This document shows positions 38,222 to 48,456 of a stretch of DNA of 64,000 nucleotides, piece after piece. The notes beneath the pieces are model-generated. The model had not been told where the DNA came from and searched no databases. It was given only the letters and a program-made list of their open reading frames with translations. The position numbers and the translations under genes were made by a program. Position 1 is the stretch's first letter. Every line of letters starts with the position of its first letter. Source of the stretch: Desulfomonile sp963700305 (GTDB lineage: Bacteria > Desulfobacterota > Desulfomonilia > Desulfomonilales > Desulfomonilaceae); NCBI GenBank assembly GCA_963700305.1, contig CAVOXB010000019.1, forward strand, positions 62,001-126,000, given 5' to 3'.

Positions 38222-40554
38222 CTACGGTTTATGAGCGTCACGGATCCCTACGCCGGTGTCGGAAACTGTGAGCCGCACATACTCGCCAGGTTCTGCACCA
38301 AGATGCTCTCTACAATATGTTTCATCCAGGCTTACACTCGATGTCTCAAAAGTCAGCGTGCCTCCCTCCGGCATGGCGTCTCTCGCATTAATTGCGAGGT
38401 TCAGGAGAATTTGTTCCATTTGAAAGGGATCGGCGCTGATGGCTGGTAATCGCTCTTTCAGCATCAAGTCAATCTTGATGTTCTTCGGGATCGTCCTGGC
38501 CAGAATAGCTTCAGCCTGATGTATAACTTGATTCAGGTTCAAGGGTTTCGGGTTGATTTCCGCCTTTCTTCCGAACGCCAGCAGCCCATTGACCAAATTG
38601 GCTCCCTTCCTGGCGGCACTCAGTTACTTTTTCGAGATCTTCGTACTCCGGGTCTCCTTTTTCATTGCCCATTAGGATCATTTCTGAAAAACCCAACAAA
38701 ATCTGAAGTATGTTATTAAAATCGTGAGCAATGCCTCCGGCAAGGGTTCCGACTGCTTCCATCTTCTGGGCCTGGAGAAGCTGCGCCCTGAGGCTCTTCG
38801 CCTCGCTAACGTTAATAATGAACGCTAGCCAATACTTCTTCCACAGATAGTCGATCTCGGTCCCCCAGGTTTCAAGGGCAACGGTTTTCCCGTGCCTCGT
38901 CATACCACTAGCTTCGTAATGACGTGGTATAGTCTTGCCCGCCATCCTGTCTGCGACTCTCTGCCGAACGAGTGCCCGGCTGTCAGGGGCAAATAGGTCT
39001 TCCGCTGGAAGACCTAAGATTTCTTCGGCGCTTCGTAACCGAATATGCTCGCAAGGGCCCGATTGGCGTATACATGAGTGCCGTCCTGAGTGATTCTGAT
39101 CCCAACAGGCGAGGAATCAATGATTCGACGCATTCTCTTCTCAGATTCTTCCAAGGCAATTTGAGATTTTGTACTGTCGGTAATGTCGGCGATAACTTCC
39201 AGTGCCGTGATCCTGTTTCCCCGTGTGTCTCGCATGGCCGAAATCGAAACGTCTCCACACCTGCCCGATCATCCGGATGCACTCGTTCCAACCATTCGCT
39301 GCGGTCCGCCAAGCCTGCAGCAGGCTCATATCCAAGCATGGTGAAGTATATTGGAGAGGCATGCCATTGATCATTCTTCACGTCCCAATCCCAATCTGGG
39401 CGACTTCCAAAGTCATTCTTAGCCGTTCTTCGGAATCATGAAGCCTCTCTTCGACGCTCTTGCGCTCGGTAATATCGCGAGTGACGTGAACCGAACCTAT
39501 GACCTGACCGTTTTGACCGACCAGCGGAGAAACTCTCACGTCATATATCCCTCCGAGACACAGCTCTGCTACTTCGGCTGAATGTTCTCCGCCGTCGGCA
39601 AGAAGCCGAGAGTGGGGACAAAAAACAGGGGGGTCTTTTTCCCCGTGCAAAAGTTCATAGCAGTGTTTTCCTGTGACCTCCTGCTCTGTCATCCCAAGTG
39701 CTTCAGCCATTGCCTTGTTGGCCCGGAGTATCTTGTGTTGATCGTCCAACACCATAACGAGGTCTGAAATGGCATTGAACGTCCGTTCCCACTCCTGGTT
39801 GGCTCTGGCGAGTGACTCCTCTCCCTTCTTGCGTTCAGTGACGTCCGAAATCACGCCTATCAACCCGGCTACATGCCCCGATCTATTTGCGAATGTGGCT
39901 TTGTGAACCATGGCATGTCGCATCGCCCCTTCAGCATTCTCAACCGTAGTATCATAGATCTGGAGGCCAGGATTCTTGAACAGGACCTCGTCTTGCGCTC
40001 TGTAGATTTCCGCAAGTTCTCTTGGAGCAATATCAAAGACCGATTTGCCAACAATGTTTTCCTTAGACAGTCCCAGGAACACTGCAAAAGCCTGGTTGCA
40101 GCCACGGTAGACATGATCTGTATCCTTGAAAAATACCGGAGCGGGCATTGCTTCAATCAGCGATTCCATGAACGAAACCTGCTCTTCAAGATCTCGCTCA
40201 GTTTGTTTGCGCCGGGGTGATCAGCTTTGAATTTGGGAAAGTTGATTCTGAAATGGTCCTGATAACCGGGAGCCAGAAAATCTCCGAACCATCTGCCAAT
40301 GACTTCTTCGCGTTTGTATCCGAGAGTGTCTAGCCATGCCTGGTTCACTTCAAGGAAATGGCAGTTTTCGTCCAAGGATTGATAGCCCAAAGGGGCGTTC
40401 TCGGTACAGAAGCCGGAAACCGCTCCTCGCCCTCTCTCAGTGCTTTTTTTGTTCCGAGGAGTCGGGCTTCTGTGGCCCCCATTACAGAGACCTTTTGGCG
40501 CATCTCTCTTAGTTCATCGACGAGCTGCTCTTTGGTTTTGTCCTGATCTTGCAT
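38222..40554 (-). pseudogene. Decayed, truncated multi-PAS histidine kinase
   Basis: Pieces in seven overlapping frames form an N-terminal coiled coil (KTKEQLVDELREMRQKV), about four PAS domains (including a CYELLHGEKDPPVFCPH cysteine motif), HisKA with GGIAHDFNNIL and the first half of HATPase (NLAINARDAM, SDTGVGI). The chain then ends at RDAHKP: the G2 box and any receiver are gone, and downstream DNA does not continue the domain in any frame. The number of shifts in 2.3 kb and the missing half-domain mark a true pseudogene. It resembles the kinases at 19.5-31.3 kb, so it is likely a displaced copy. Confidence 0.75.
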
Positions 40555-40844
40555 GGCAGGTCTCCTTCATTAGAAGACTTTGGTTATAGGCTGGCCGGTC
40601 CTCTGCAGAATCCCTCCGTTATCCTCATTAGACATCAGTTTGTAGTCAGGAGGATGGCGAAAGAGGCAAAGAACCTAAGTGAAGATGATGTCCTGCTCCG
40701 GGTACGGCCTGAGGCATTCCGCAAAAACCTCACGAGTTGTCTCAATTTGCCATGGTAGTGATTTCCAAAAAAATTTGTTAATCTATCAATAGAATTCCTC
40801 GCTATGCATCCAAGAGGAACCTTGCACTAGGAGTGTCAACAAGT

Positions 40845-42281
40845 ATGGACAAGACCTTCATATTTCTGGCAATGCTCGCTTCGTTTGTAATCCTTTGCCA
40901 GTGGTTCGTCTACAGTTCCATCAGAAAATATCTGTTTCAAAGATATCGCCCGATTACGCGAAAAGTTGCGTATTCCGCTCTTGCTTCCTTGGGTGCAATC
41001 AATCTAGTGGGTTCCAGGTTGGCTTTGGATAACGATGCCCTGGCGGTCGATACCATCGCCAAACAGTTGGCAGCAGTGGCCTACTTTTCATATCTGGGGA
41101 CTATTCTAGCCTTGTGCTTGCTTTTTCTTGTTCTCGGCTGGATCTCGATCATGCTGGATTTGAAGGGCTTCACACTAAAATATCTAGCCGAACTAAGATC
41201 GAGGGCTAAATCCTTCAGATCCTGCAAACCAGGCGCTGCCGGTCCACCAGATGTACAATCGGAAATGGGTAACAAAACACTTGAGGCCGCCGCCGATCAC
41301 TACAGAACCGATTCCCCTAAATCCCATCGTCAAACAGAGAACGCGAACTTGCAGCCTTCGTCCCTTATGGGACGCAGGACGTTTCTGAAATGGTCCTCCG
41401 CTGTCGGAATCACCGCAGTAGCTGGATTCTCGGTAGATGGGTTAGCCGAGGCATTCGATGAGCCGGTTGTGGAGCAATTCGATTTCCTGCATCCAAGACT
41501 CGACAAATTATCCAGGCCCTTGAGCATAGCTCATATCACTGATTTCCATTTTGGCTTGTTTCTCGACAGCTCAGATCTTCAGACACTGGTCAAGCGATTG
41601 AATTCACTGGAATTCGATGCTCTCTTCATAACCGGAGACCTGTTTCACTCTCCTATGACTAGGGTGGATCTTGCCATTGATCCCTTGAGAGGACTGAAAC
41701 CAAGATCCATAGGGAATTTCGCCGTGCTCGGAAATCACGATTTCTATGCGGGAGTGACACGGTCGGAGGAATGTATGAAGCAGAGCGGGCTCACTCTCTT
41801 GCGAAATCAATGGATTTCCCTTGAAGCTGGCAACGCAGTAATTCACATAGGCGGTATTGACGACCCAGGAGGGAACTGGGTCTGGGGATCTGACTTTCCC
41901 GAGTTTAGTAGGTTTGTCAAAAGCGCACCGGAATCGGGAGGACTGCGGATTCTTTTGTCTCATAGGCCCAATGTCCTTCCCTCCGCTTCTCGGCATCATA
42001 TAGACTTTGTAACATCCGGGCATGTTCACGGAGGACAGATAATCGTGCCTGTGGGGACGGATAGGGGCGTGAGTATCGCACGCATCGCATCTCATTATAC
42101 TCACGGTTGGTACTCGGAAGGTGATTCGAGAATGTATTTGAGCAGAGGGGTAGGGCTCACCTTCGTTCCGTGGCGAATCAATTGCCCCCCTGAGATAGCG
42201 CTTTTTCACTTGAAGCCGTCTGGAGATGGCCACATTCGAGTGGTCAGATCCGACTCCCAGTCCCCGGTCAATTTAGGATAG
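40845..42281 (+). CDS. Membrane-anchored metallophosphoesterase with internal Tat motif
   Basis: About 478 residues. Three hydrophobic helices (about residues 5-25, 40-65, 75-110) come first, then a hydrophilic linker, then GRRTFLKWSS near residue 180 followed by a hydrophobic stretch, a twin-arginine signal in mid-protein. The C-terminal half is a calcineurin-like phosphoesterase: DFHFG, GDLFH, GNHDF, LSHRPN and GHVHGGQ supply the two-metal ligands. The family includes YkuE/YaeI-type enzymes acting at the outer face of the membrane. AGGAG eleven bases before ATG 40845 supports this start over the GTG at 40833. Substrate unknown; lipid-like pyrophosphates such as UDP-sugar lipids are precedents in the family. 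Confidence 0.85.
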   Translation: MDKTFIFLAMLASFVILCQWFVYSSIRKYLFQRYRPITRKVAYSALASLGAINLVGSRLALDNDALAVDTIAKQLAAVAYFSYLGTILALCLLFLVLGWISIMLDLKGFTLKYLAELRSRAKSFRSCKPGAAGPPDVQSEMGNKTLEAAADHYRTDSPKSHRQTENANLQPSSLMGRRTFLKWSSAVGITAVAGFSVDGLAEAFDEPVVEQFDFLHPRLDKLSRPLSIAHITDFHFGLFLDSSDLQTLVKRLNSLEFDALFITGDLFHSPMTRVDLAIDPLRGLKPRSIGNFAVLGNHDFYAGVTRSEECMKQSGLTLLRNQWISLEAGNAVIHIGGIDDPGGNWVWGSDFPEFSRFVKSAPESGGLRILLSHRPNVLPSASRHHIDFVTSGHVHGGQIIVPVGTDRGVSIARIASHYTHGWYSEGDSRMYLSRGVGLTFVPWRINCPPEIALFHLKPSGDGHIRVVRSDSQSPVNLG

Positions 42282-42333
42282 GCGAAGACACAAATTTAGC
42301 TGTTGAAAGAAGAGAACCCTTGGGCGTGGGCGA

Positions 42334-43590
42334 TCAGTCCAGGCGAGACAGGCGTTTGGGCTTTCGAACGGTCTTCTTGGTTTCGACCTTTTCCACGGGC
42401 ACCACTATTTTTTCGCCTGGTTTGAGCCTCTTGCGGAGATTTACATCCGGGTTGAGCCCTGCCAGTTTGCGCTTATCCACTTTATAACGGCTCAGTATCT
42501 TTGACAGACTTTCACCATTATTCACGATATGAACGATCTGTCTTTGAGCTGGTTCCTCAGGCATTTTCTCCAGCTTAGCCAGAAGCAGTTCCTTTTTTCC
42601 TATGGGAACCCGAAAGGAATATTCCATGCCCGGCGGGGTCATCCCACGCACCAGAGAAGGGTTCATTTCTGCCAGCTTTTCAGACGAGACGGACATGGCT
42701 TTGGCCAATGTTTCGAGAGAATAATTTCCATCTACGGTCACAAGCTCGTGTTTGTCCTCTGCGGCTTGTACCTTTACCGAGGAAAATCCGTATTTTTCAG
42801 GATTCTTTGCTATAAGGGCGATAGCATGAAATCTAGGGAAGAACTCGCGAGTCTCTCTTTTTAGATGTCTGCTGGAACATATTTCGTCGTATTCGCTAGC
42901 ATCTTCCTGGCAAAGCACTTTATTGAGTTTATTCTCGCCGGAATTGTAAACGCACTCAGGGCCAGTCGCCAGCACCCGAACATACCGTATAGATCTTTCA
43001 AATAGAGCATTGCGGCTTTTGTAGATTTGTTGGGATCCAGTCTGTCATCGACCCAACTGTCGACCCTCAATCCGTAGCTTCGAGCAGTAGCCGGCATGAA
43101 CTGCCACATTCCCAGAGCGTTGGCTGGTGATCTAGCCTCGGGGTTGCCGCCGGATTCCAAGAGGAGAAGGTAAGCCAAATCTTGAGGCAATCCATGTTCA
43201 TTCGCTATGCTTTTAACCATAGGGAGATGATTCTCAGCACGGGCAAGATATCTCTTCATGGTTTCTCCGTTGCGAATAAGCATATTCTCTAACGAATTGC
43301 CTTACTCTCGGGGCAGTGTAATCCCAGGGAATTTCAGGATACCCATTCGGTTTCGCTGGAGTGGTTTTTTTAACATCCGAACCCAAAGCCATTGCGCGAG
43401 AAATGGCATTTGTGGCGCTCGCCACCGCAGGCTTGTAATCGACAAGATTGGATTTGACGATCGAGGGATTCGCTCCGCATCCACCCAGCAATAGAATCCC
43501 CGTGGTCAAAACAATCGAACAAACGAGTGCCTTCACTCGCAGACCACACGAACTCCCGATCTCAGCAGAGAAGCCGGGCTTCACCTCCAA
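42334..43590 (-). CDS. MltD-like lytic transglycosylase lipoprotein (frameshifted)
   Basis: About 415 residues in three frames (shifts near 43265 and 42960). A lipoprotein signal ends LLLGGC; next comes an SLT/goose-lysozyme-type domain with LLLESGGNPEARSP (catalytic Glu) and ALGMWQFMPATARSYG, then a C-terminal region with a LysM-like peptidoglycan-binding repeat (IVHIVNNGESLSKILSRYKV, then LKPGEKIVVP). It would cleave peptidoglycan glycan strands from the outer membrane side, as MltD does. Joining the pieces restores the normal MltD order. Confidence 0.8.
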
Positions 43591-43738
43591 CCCTCCATTG
43601 GGACCGAATTAAACATACAATTCCACATCATGGCGACTGCAATAATAACACAAATATCGCTCTGGTCAAAGCGAAACTAATTCCGGGCCTTTCAGGGATA
43701 CACTCGGATGTGCCGCCATCTGGAGGAGGAGGGATGAT

Positions 43739-44437
43739 TCAGGGAAACCATATCAGAATCTGATTGCCGTCTGCCTCAATGCCACCGCCTGCGGATTTCA
43801 ATATTGCGTTTGCTGCGATTAACCCGGGACGTGTGCCAGCGTTGGGCAAGCCTTCGATAGAGACGCCTTGTCCGGGGTCCCACGACATGCATATAGTTAA
43901 TGAACTTTTCCCGGAAACAGTCACAGCCAGAGATCTCTTGTAACTGGTTTCATTTTTTTTGTGCCATGCGTCTAATGCAGTGACAGTGTCTCTGGCATGC
44001 GCCAATCCTTGAATAATTATGCCCTCAATCAATTGAGGCTTTTCTCCCGCAGAGGCCAGGGAGTCGTCCATGTGACATACCAGCTCGATTCCTCTGCCGA
44101 GAAATTGCTGGCCCATTAATTCCTGAACATGCCGGAATATCAGTCTAATGTCGGTCGCGTCTTGTTGTGAAAAGGCTCCTTTTGCAAAGGCTCGCAAACC
44201 TCCAATTATTTCGGTAGCCCTTTGGACCTGGCTAATCACTATGTTCAGGCGTTGTGTGAGAAATTCTTTTTCTTCGTCAGCTAAATCCGTACGAGCAAGC
44301 TTTAGCTGCAAGACTTGCGAAGCTATCATTATCGTGTGCAGTGGTTGAGCGATTTCATGTGCAAAACCGCCGAAGACCTCTTCCAAGGATGTCAAATGCA
44401 GTATATCTTCATCGGGAAGGCGGTCCATTGGTTCCAT
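43739..44437 (-). CDS. Small divergent histidine kinase
   Basis: 232 residues with no sensor part. The H-box reads FGGFAHEIAQPLHTI. The ATPase half is weak: the N-box position reads IIQGLAHARDTV without the usual Asn, while DPGQGVSIEGLP and the later glycine-rich stretch resemble the G boxes. It may be a phosphatase-like or non-catalytic kinase. It stands alone, divergent from the hydrolase gene downstream. Confidence 0.65.
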   Translation of the reverse strand: MEPMDRLPDEDILHLTSLEEVFGGFAHEIAQPLHTIMIASQVLQLKLARTDLADEEKEFLTQRLNIVISQVQRATEIIGGLRAFAKGAFSQQDATDIRLIFRHVQELMGQQFLGRGIELVCHMDDSLASAGEKPQLIEGIIIQGLAHARDTVTALDAWHKKNETSYKRSLAVTVSGKSSLTICMSWDPGQGVSIEGLPNAGTRPGLIAANAILKSAGGGIEADGNQILIWFP

Positions 44438-44630
44438 GAATTGCTTACGGATTCGAGAGTGAGCCCAACTGGGCTCTGTGGGCTGAAATAAGATGCAAAG
44501 ACCTTATCATAGTGTTCAACTGAAAGCTATTGAAAACGAATTTGACCACGGAGTTCATTCACTTGTTCAGGGAAAAGAAGGCCCACAACCATTGGCAAAG
44601 AGCAGCTAAGAAATCCAGGAGGTAAGATCA

Positions 44631-45251
44631 ATGACAAGACGCGATGCTAAGGCAGTCATTGTTGTCGATGTTCAAGCAGATTTTACCGAGTATCGTAATG
44701 GGGCCCTTGCAGTTCCGGACACAGGCCAAGACTATGTAGAAGACACTGTAGAAGCAACTCGGAACTTTAAGAATTCGGGCCTCCCTATATTTGCTACCAG
44801 GGACTATCACCCCGTAGATCATGTGTCCTTTTTTACGAGTCATCCCGGGCAAAAGGCTCTCGACGTGATTCGGATCGGAGACAGGGAACAAGTGCTTTGG
44901 CCGCCTCATTGCCTCCAGGAAACGCCGGGAGCCGAGATCCTTCTCCCGCCCGATCTCGTCACAGCAGTGATATCCACAGGCGATCGATCAGAATTTGAGA
45001 GTTATTCCGGATTTCGCGACGATGGCGGCCGTGATACTGGATTGAAAGGACGTTTGGAACAGATTGGCGCAAAAGACCTCATAATTTTCGGACTTGCGAC
45101 TGATTACTGCGTCAAAGCGACGGTTCTCCACGCGTTGGAAGAAGGTTACGGGGTAACTCTGTTGGCCAGTCTGAGCAGAGGCATCACCCAGGAAGGGACA
45201 AAAGCCGCTCTTGAGGAGATGAAATCTGCCGGAGCCAAAATCGAGCAGTGA
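44631..45251 (+). CDS. Nicotinamidase/isochorismatase-family cysteine hydrolase
   Basis: 206 residues, PncA-like. VVDVQADF supplies the catalytic Asp, RDYHPVDHVSF the metal ligands (Asp, two His), WPPHCLQ the family signature and LATDYCVKAT the nucleophilic Cys. In PncA a catalytic Lys stands ten residues before the SYS motif; here the ungapped position in TGDRSEFESYSGF is Thr. Activity on nicotinamide is therefore uncertain. AGGAGG nine bases before ATG gives a firm start. Probable role: NAD salvage or a related amide hydrolysis in the cytoplasm. Confidence 0.8.
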   Translation: MTRRDAKAVIVVDVQADFTEYRNGALAVPDTGQDYVEDTVEATRNFKNSGLPIFATRDYHPVDHVSFFTSHPGQKALDVIRIGDREQVLWPPHCLQETPGAEILLPPDLVTAVISTGDRSEFESYSGFRDDGGRDTGLKGRLEQIGAKDLIIFGLATDYCVKATVLHALEEGYGVTLLASLSRGITQEGTKAALEEMKSAGAKIEQ

Positions 45252-45463
45252 AGATCGTCGGCTGTCTCGGACGCTTTCGGGTCAAATCGCAGAAGCAGCG
45301 GTTGAAGAATTGACTGTAAAAAATCTAAAGGAAAACACTACATTTGCGGGGCTAGTAAGATTTCTTGTGCCTTGAGCTGGACCGTGCGATGGGAAGGCCA
45401 AGAAACATTACGTCTGACCAACGCCATTCCAAGAACTAGAGAAAGAGTGGCATTGACACTGGG

Positions 45464-47026
45464 TTAACGGGCGAACTCCACGGCTCGTGCCTCGCGTATC
45501 ACTACTATTTTAATCTGTCCCGGATAGGACAACTCCTTTTCGATCTTCTTTCTGATGTCTCTGGCCAAAAGGACGAGACCATCATCGTTAATATTGGTGT
45601 TTTCCACTATTATTCGGATCTCGCGGCCTGCCTGAATAGCAAAAGATTTGCTTACGCCTTTGAAGGAGTCCGCTATTCGTTCCAGATCTTCGAGACGTTT
45701 GACGTAGTTTTCGAGCATTTCTCGTCGAGCGCCAGGTCTTGCCGCAGACAAGGTGTCAGCTGCCTGAACGAGGACGGCAATCATGCTAGTGGGTTCCTCA
45801 TCACCATGATGAGCTGCAATAGCGTTCACTATGAGAGCAGACTCTCCGTGTCTCCGTGCAATATCGGCTCCGATGACCGCGTGCGCGCCCTCTACTTCAT
45901 GATCGATAGCCTTGCCTATGTCGTGGAGTAGACCGGCTCGCTTGGCTTTCTTGGGATTCAGACCAAGTTCAGCAGCCATGATACCGCTGAGAAACGCGAC
46001 TTCCACAGAATGCTGATAAACGTTCTGAGCAAACGAAGTTCGATATTTCAGCTTTCCGAGAAGCTTGATCAATTCGGGGTTGATCCCGTGAACACCGACA
46101 TCAAAACTGGCCTGCTCGCCGGCTTCGATGATGGCTTCTTCCATCTCCTGGGTAACTTTTTTTACAACTTCTTCAATGCGCGCCGGATGGATTCTGCCGT
46201 CATTAATGAGCCTTTCAAGCGCCATTCTTGCAACTTCACGGCGGATGGAATTATAGCCCGAGAGAATGACGGCCTCAGGTGTGTCGTCAATGATCAGGTC
46301 AATCCCCGTGGCTGCTTCTATTGCACGAATATTTCTCCCTTCACGGCCAATAATTCGACCTTTCATCTCTTCATTCGGGAGATTGACAACGGACACCGTG
46401 CGTTCTGCTATATAATCCGCTGCGTACCTGCCTACTGCCGTGGCGATAATCTCTTTAGACTTCTTATCGGCTTGAGCATGGGTTTCTTCTTCGATTTGCC
46501 GTATGATGCGGGCCCCCTCAATTCGGGTTTCATCTTCAACCTTTTTGAGGAGCAATCTCTTTCGCTTCCTGTCCCGTAAGCCCTGCAAGCTGCTCAAGTT
46601 TCTCGGCCTGTTTTCTCAGAAGACTTTCAGCTTCCTTTTCCTTTTCCTTCGCTCGCTTAAACCCTGATTCAATTTCCTTTTCGTGCTTTGCTACAGAAGC
46701 TTCTTTGCCTTCCAGCTGAGACGCCTTGCGCTCAAGGTTTTCTTCCTTCTTGAGAAGCCGACCCTCACGCACTGACATTCTGAACGTCTCTCTTTTATTT
46801 CGTTTTCCAGGTCCGTCCTGGCCTGAAAGAGCTTGTCTTTAGCCTGGAGCAAGGCTTCTTTTTTTATAGTTTCCGCTTCTTTAGTAGCAGTTTTTACTAT
46901 TTCTTCAGCATCGGTCTTCGCTGATTGAATCCGGCTCTTGTCAAACAATCTAGCAGCAGCATAGCCTCCTCCGAGCCCCAGAATCACCGCGACTAGGGAA
47001 GGAATCACATAGGGAATAGATTCCAC
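45464..47026 (-). CDS. rny: Ribonuclease Y (frameshifted)
   Basis: Endoribonuclease that starts mRNA decay at the membrane; normal length about 520 residues, matched here when two frameshifts (near 46770 and 46590) are bridged. Parts: N-terminal membrane helix (IPSLVAVILGLGGGYAAARL), long coiled coil (KEAETIKKEALLQAKDKL), KH domain (MKGRIIGREGRNIRAIE) and HD domain (LLHDIGKAIDHE, then AAHHGDEEP). GGAGGGG before the GTG start. A gene of this kind would not be expected to be broken, so the shifts point to base-call errors. It lies downstream of zapA and 6S RNA as in related genomes. Confidence 0.9.
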
Positions 47027-47237
47027 TACCCCTCCATATGTATTTGGTACAGGATGCCTGAGCGAGAAACCGGACGAGGATGCTCAAAATGTTCGGAAGA
47101 CGTGTCAAGGGTAAAAACAAAAGTCTAAATGCAGATTACCCAATTAAATTAAGTATATATTCTCCCCAGAATGGTCATCCAGAGGTTTCCGTGTACATCC
47201 CGGTTTGGGTTAAAAGAAGCAAACGGGAGCAAACTTT

Positions 47238-47436
47238 GAATAAATCCCCCGCAATGGCCGTGCTGCCAGAACTTTTGAACCTGGTTTCCCAGGTGGGATC
47301 CTAATGACTGCTTCAGGCTTCCTGCTTCAATGGCAGGCATGCTCACCACAATCGGGGTCGGCTCCCATTTTTTGAGTGTTGGCTCAAAAAATTGCTGTCA
47401 ATCACGAACCGCGCAGGGGACTGATCCGTTTATTAT
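47238..47436 (-). ncRNA. ssrS: 6S RNA
   Basis: Directly after zapA on the same strand, the standard proteobacterial place. The central part reads GGTGAGCATGC, then GAAGCAGGAAGCCT, close to the conserved GGTGAGCATGC...GAGAAGCCT of E. coli 6S RNA. A closing stem forms between AATAAA...TCCCC at the 5' side and GGGGGATTTATT at the 3' side; CACCTGGGAAACCAGGTT gives an internal hairpin. It mimics an open promoter and holds sigma-70 RNA polymerase. Ends are estimated from the closing stem. Confidence 0.8.
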
Positions 47437-47720
47437 ATGGTCCGATCGATAGCTTCGAGAAGCTTTTCGGTCTTTTCCTCCAGTTCTTTAATGGTCTGCT
47501 CTTTAACCAGTTTATATTGAAACAACTCGTCTGTGATGTTCAAGAGGGTCAAAACAACCAGATCAAGTGTCGACACAACCGTTCCATGACTTTGGACGAT
47601 GTCGGCCCTTTCTTTAATGAATTCCGCAAGCCTTTGAACGTACCTTTTATCGCCATGCCCTTTGACACTGTATTCTCGACCGAACAGTCGAACTTTGACG
47701 GCTTCGGTCGCTATCTCCAA
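47433..47720 (-). CDS. zapA: Cell division protein ZapA
   Basis: 95 residues, normal for ZapA. KVRLFGREYSVKG is the typical N-terminal strand region and the second half is a long helix (LVKEQTIKELEEKTEKLLEAI) for tetramerisation. It binds FtsZ filaments and stabilises the Z ring. The frame opens at TTG with no clear ribosome site, so the exact start is unsure; the ZapB-like gene ends 41 bases upstream. The stop codon touches the 6S RNA. Confidence 0.88.
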   Translation of the reverse strand: MEIATEAVKVRLFGREYSVKGHGDKRYVQRLAEFIKERADIVQSHGTVVSTLDLVVLTLLNITDELFQYKLVKEQTIKELEEKTEKLLEAIDRTI

Positions 47721-47761
47721 GTCGTGTGGTAAACTAAGCGCATCATCGACGTCATGCCCGC

Positions 47762-47983
47762 TCAGGTGAACGCCTCCAGCTTTTCGATGATTCTATCCAG
47801 CTTGCCTTTGGCCGCCTTGTGATCTTTTTGCATTTTTTTGACGGTCCGGTCCAATTCCCCGATTCTTTTATCCCTCTTTTCCAACTCTCTGCTGAACCGT
47901 TCCTGTTCTTTTTTTGACTCGTCGTTCTGCTCTATCAAATGCATGATCTTCTCTTCGAGAAGAGCAAGCTTGTCGGAATCCAT
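47762..47983 (-). CDS. ZapB-like coiled-coil protein
   Basis: 73 residues, one continuous charged coiled coil from residue 5 to the end (KIMHLIEQNDESKKEQE...). Size, structure and position directly ahead of zapA fit ZapB-type division proteins, although sequence identity of such coils is uninformative. GGGAG lies seven bases before the ATG. Confidence 0.65.
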   Translation of the reverse strand: MDSDKLALLEEKIMHLIEQNDESKKEQERFSRELEKRDKRIGELDRTVKKMQKDHKAAKGKLDRIIEKLEAFT

Positions 47984-48134
47984 CTGAATCTCCCTATAGT
48001 GATTTTGAGATCCGCTTTAATTATATTTCTTTAGCATTATGTGTCAAGAAATATGTTGAAGCCGCTCTTAAGGCTGTTAGGCGGTTTTTCACAATTTTGT
48101 GATAAGCAAAAGTGGACAAGATCGTGTCCAGGGC

Positions 48135-48456
48135 TCACATTTCAGATTCTTCATCCAGTAAGCCGCTGGAATCCACAAGCCTCTGAATCTTTCTGGAAAA
48201 AGTATTCCGGCTCATTCCAAGCAACTTCGCGGCCTGGAGCTTGTTCCCTCGACTACGTTCAAGTACCTTTGATTATCAGGCGTTTCTCCACTTCCCCCAT
48301 TATCAAGGGATGAATGCCATTAATGCGGTTGTCCACCAAATACTCTACCAGCATATCAATAGAATCTGCTATGTTCGCGTCAAGAATATTGCGAGGCTTA
48401 TCCGGCTCAGAAGCGTTCTCTGCCTGCAGGCCAGGGTCCGTCTTGTCTGGTTTCAT
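48135..48456 (-). CDS. fis: Fis-family DNA-binding protein (frameshifted)
   Basis: About 106 residues. The start ATG overlaps the dusB stop as ATGA, the classical dus-fis operon. The N-terminal part includes DSIDMLVEYLVDNRI. A frameshift near 48245 interrupts IIK; in the next frame follows LERSRGNKLQAAKLLGMS, then RNTFSRKIQRL, the Fis-type HTH. It bends DNA and activates rRNA and recombination sites in known cases. The shift lies in a short A run and may be an error. Confidence 0.8.
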
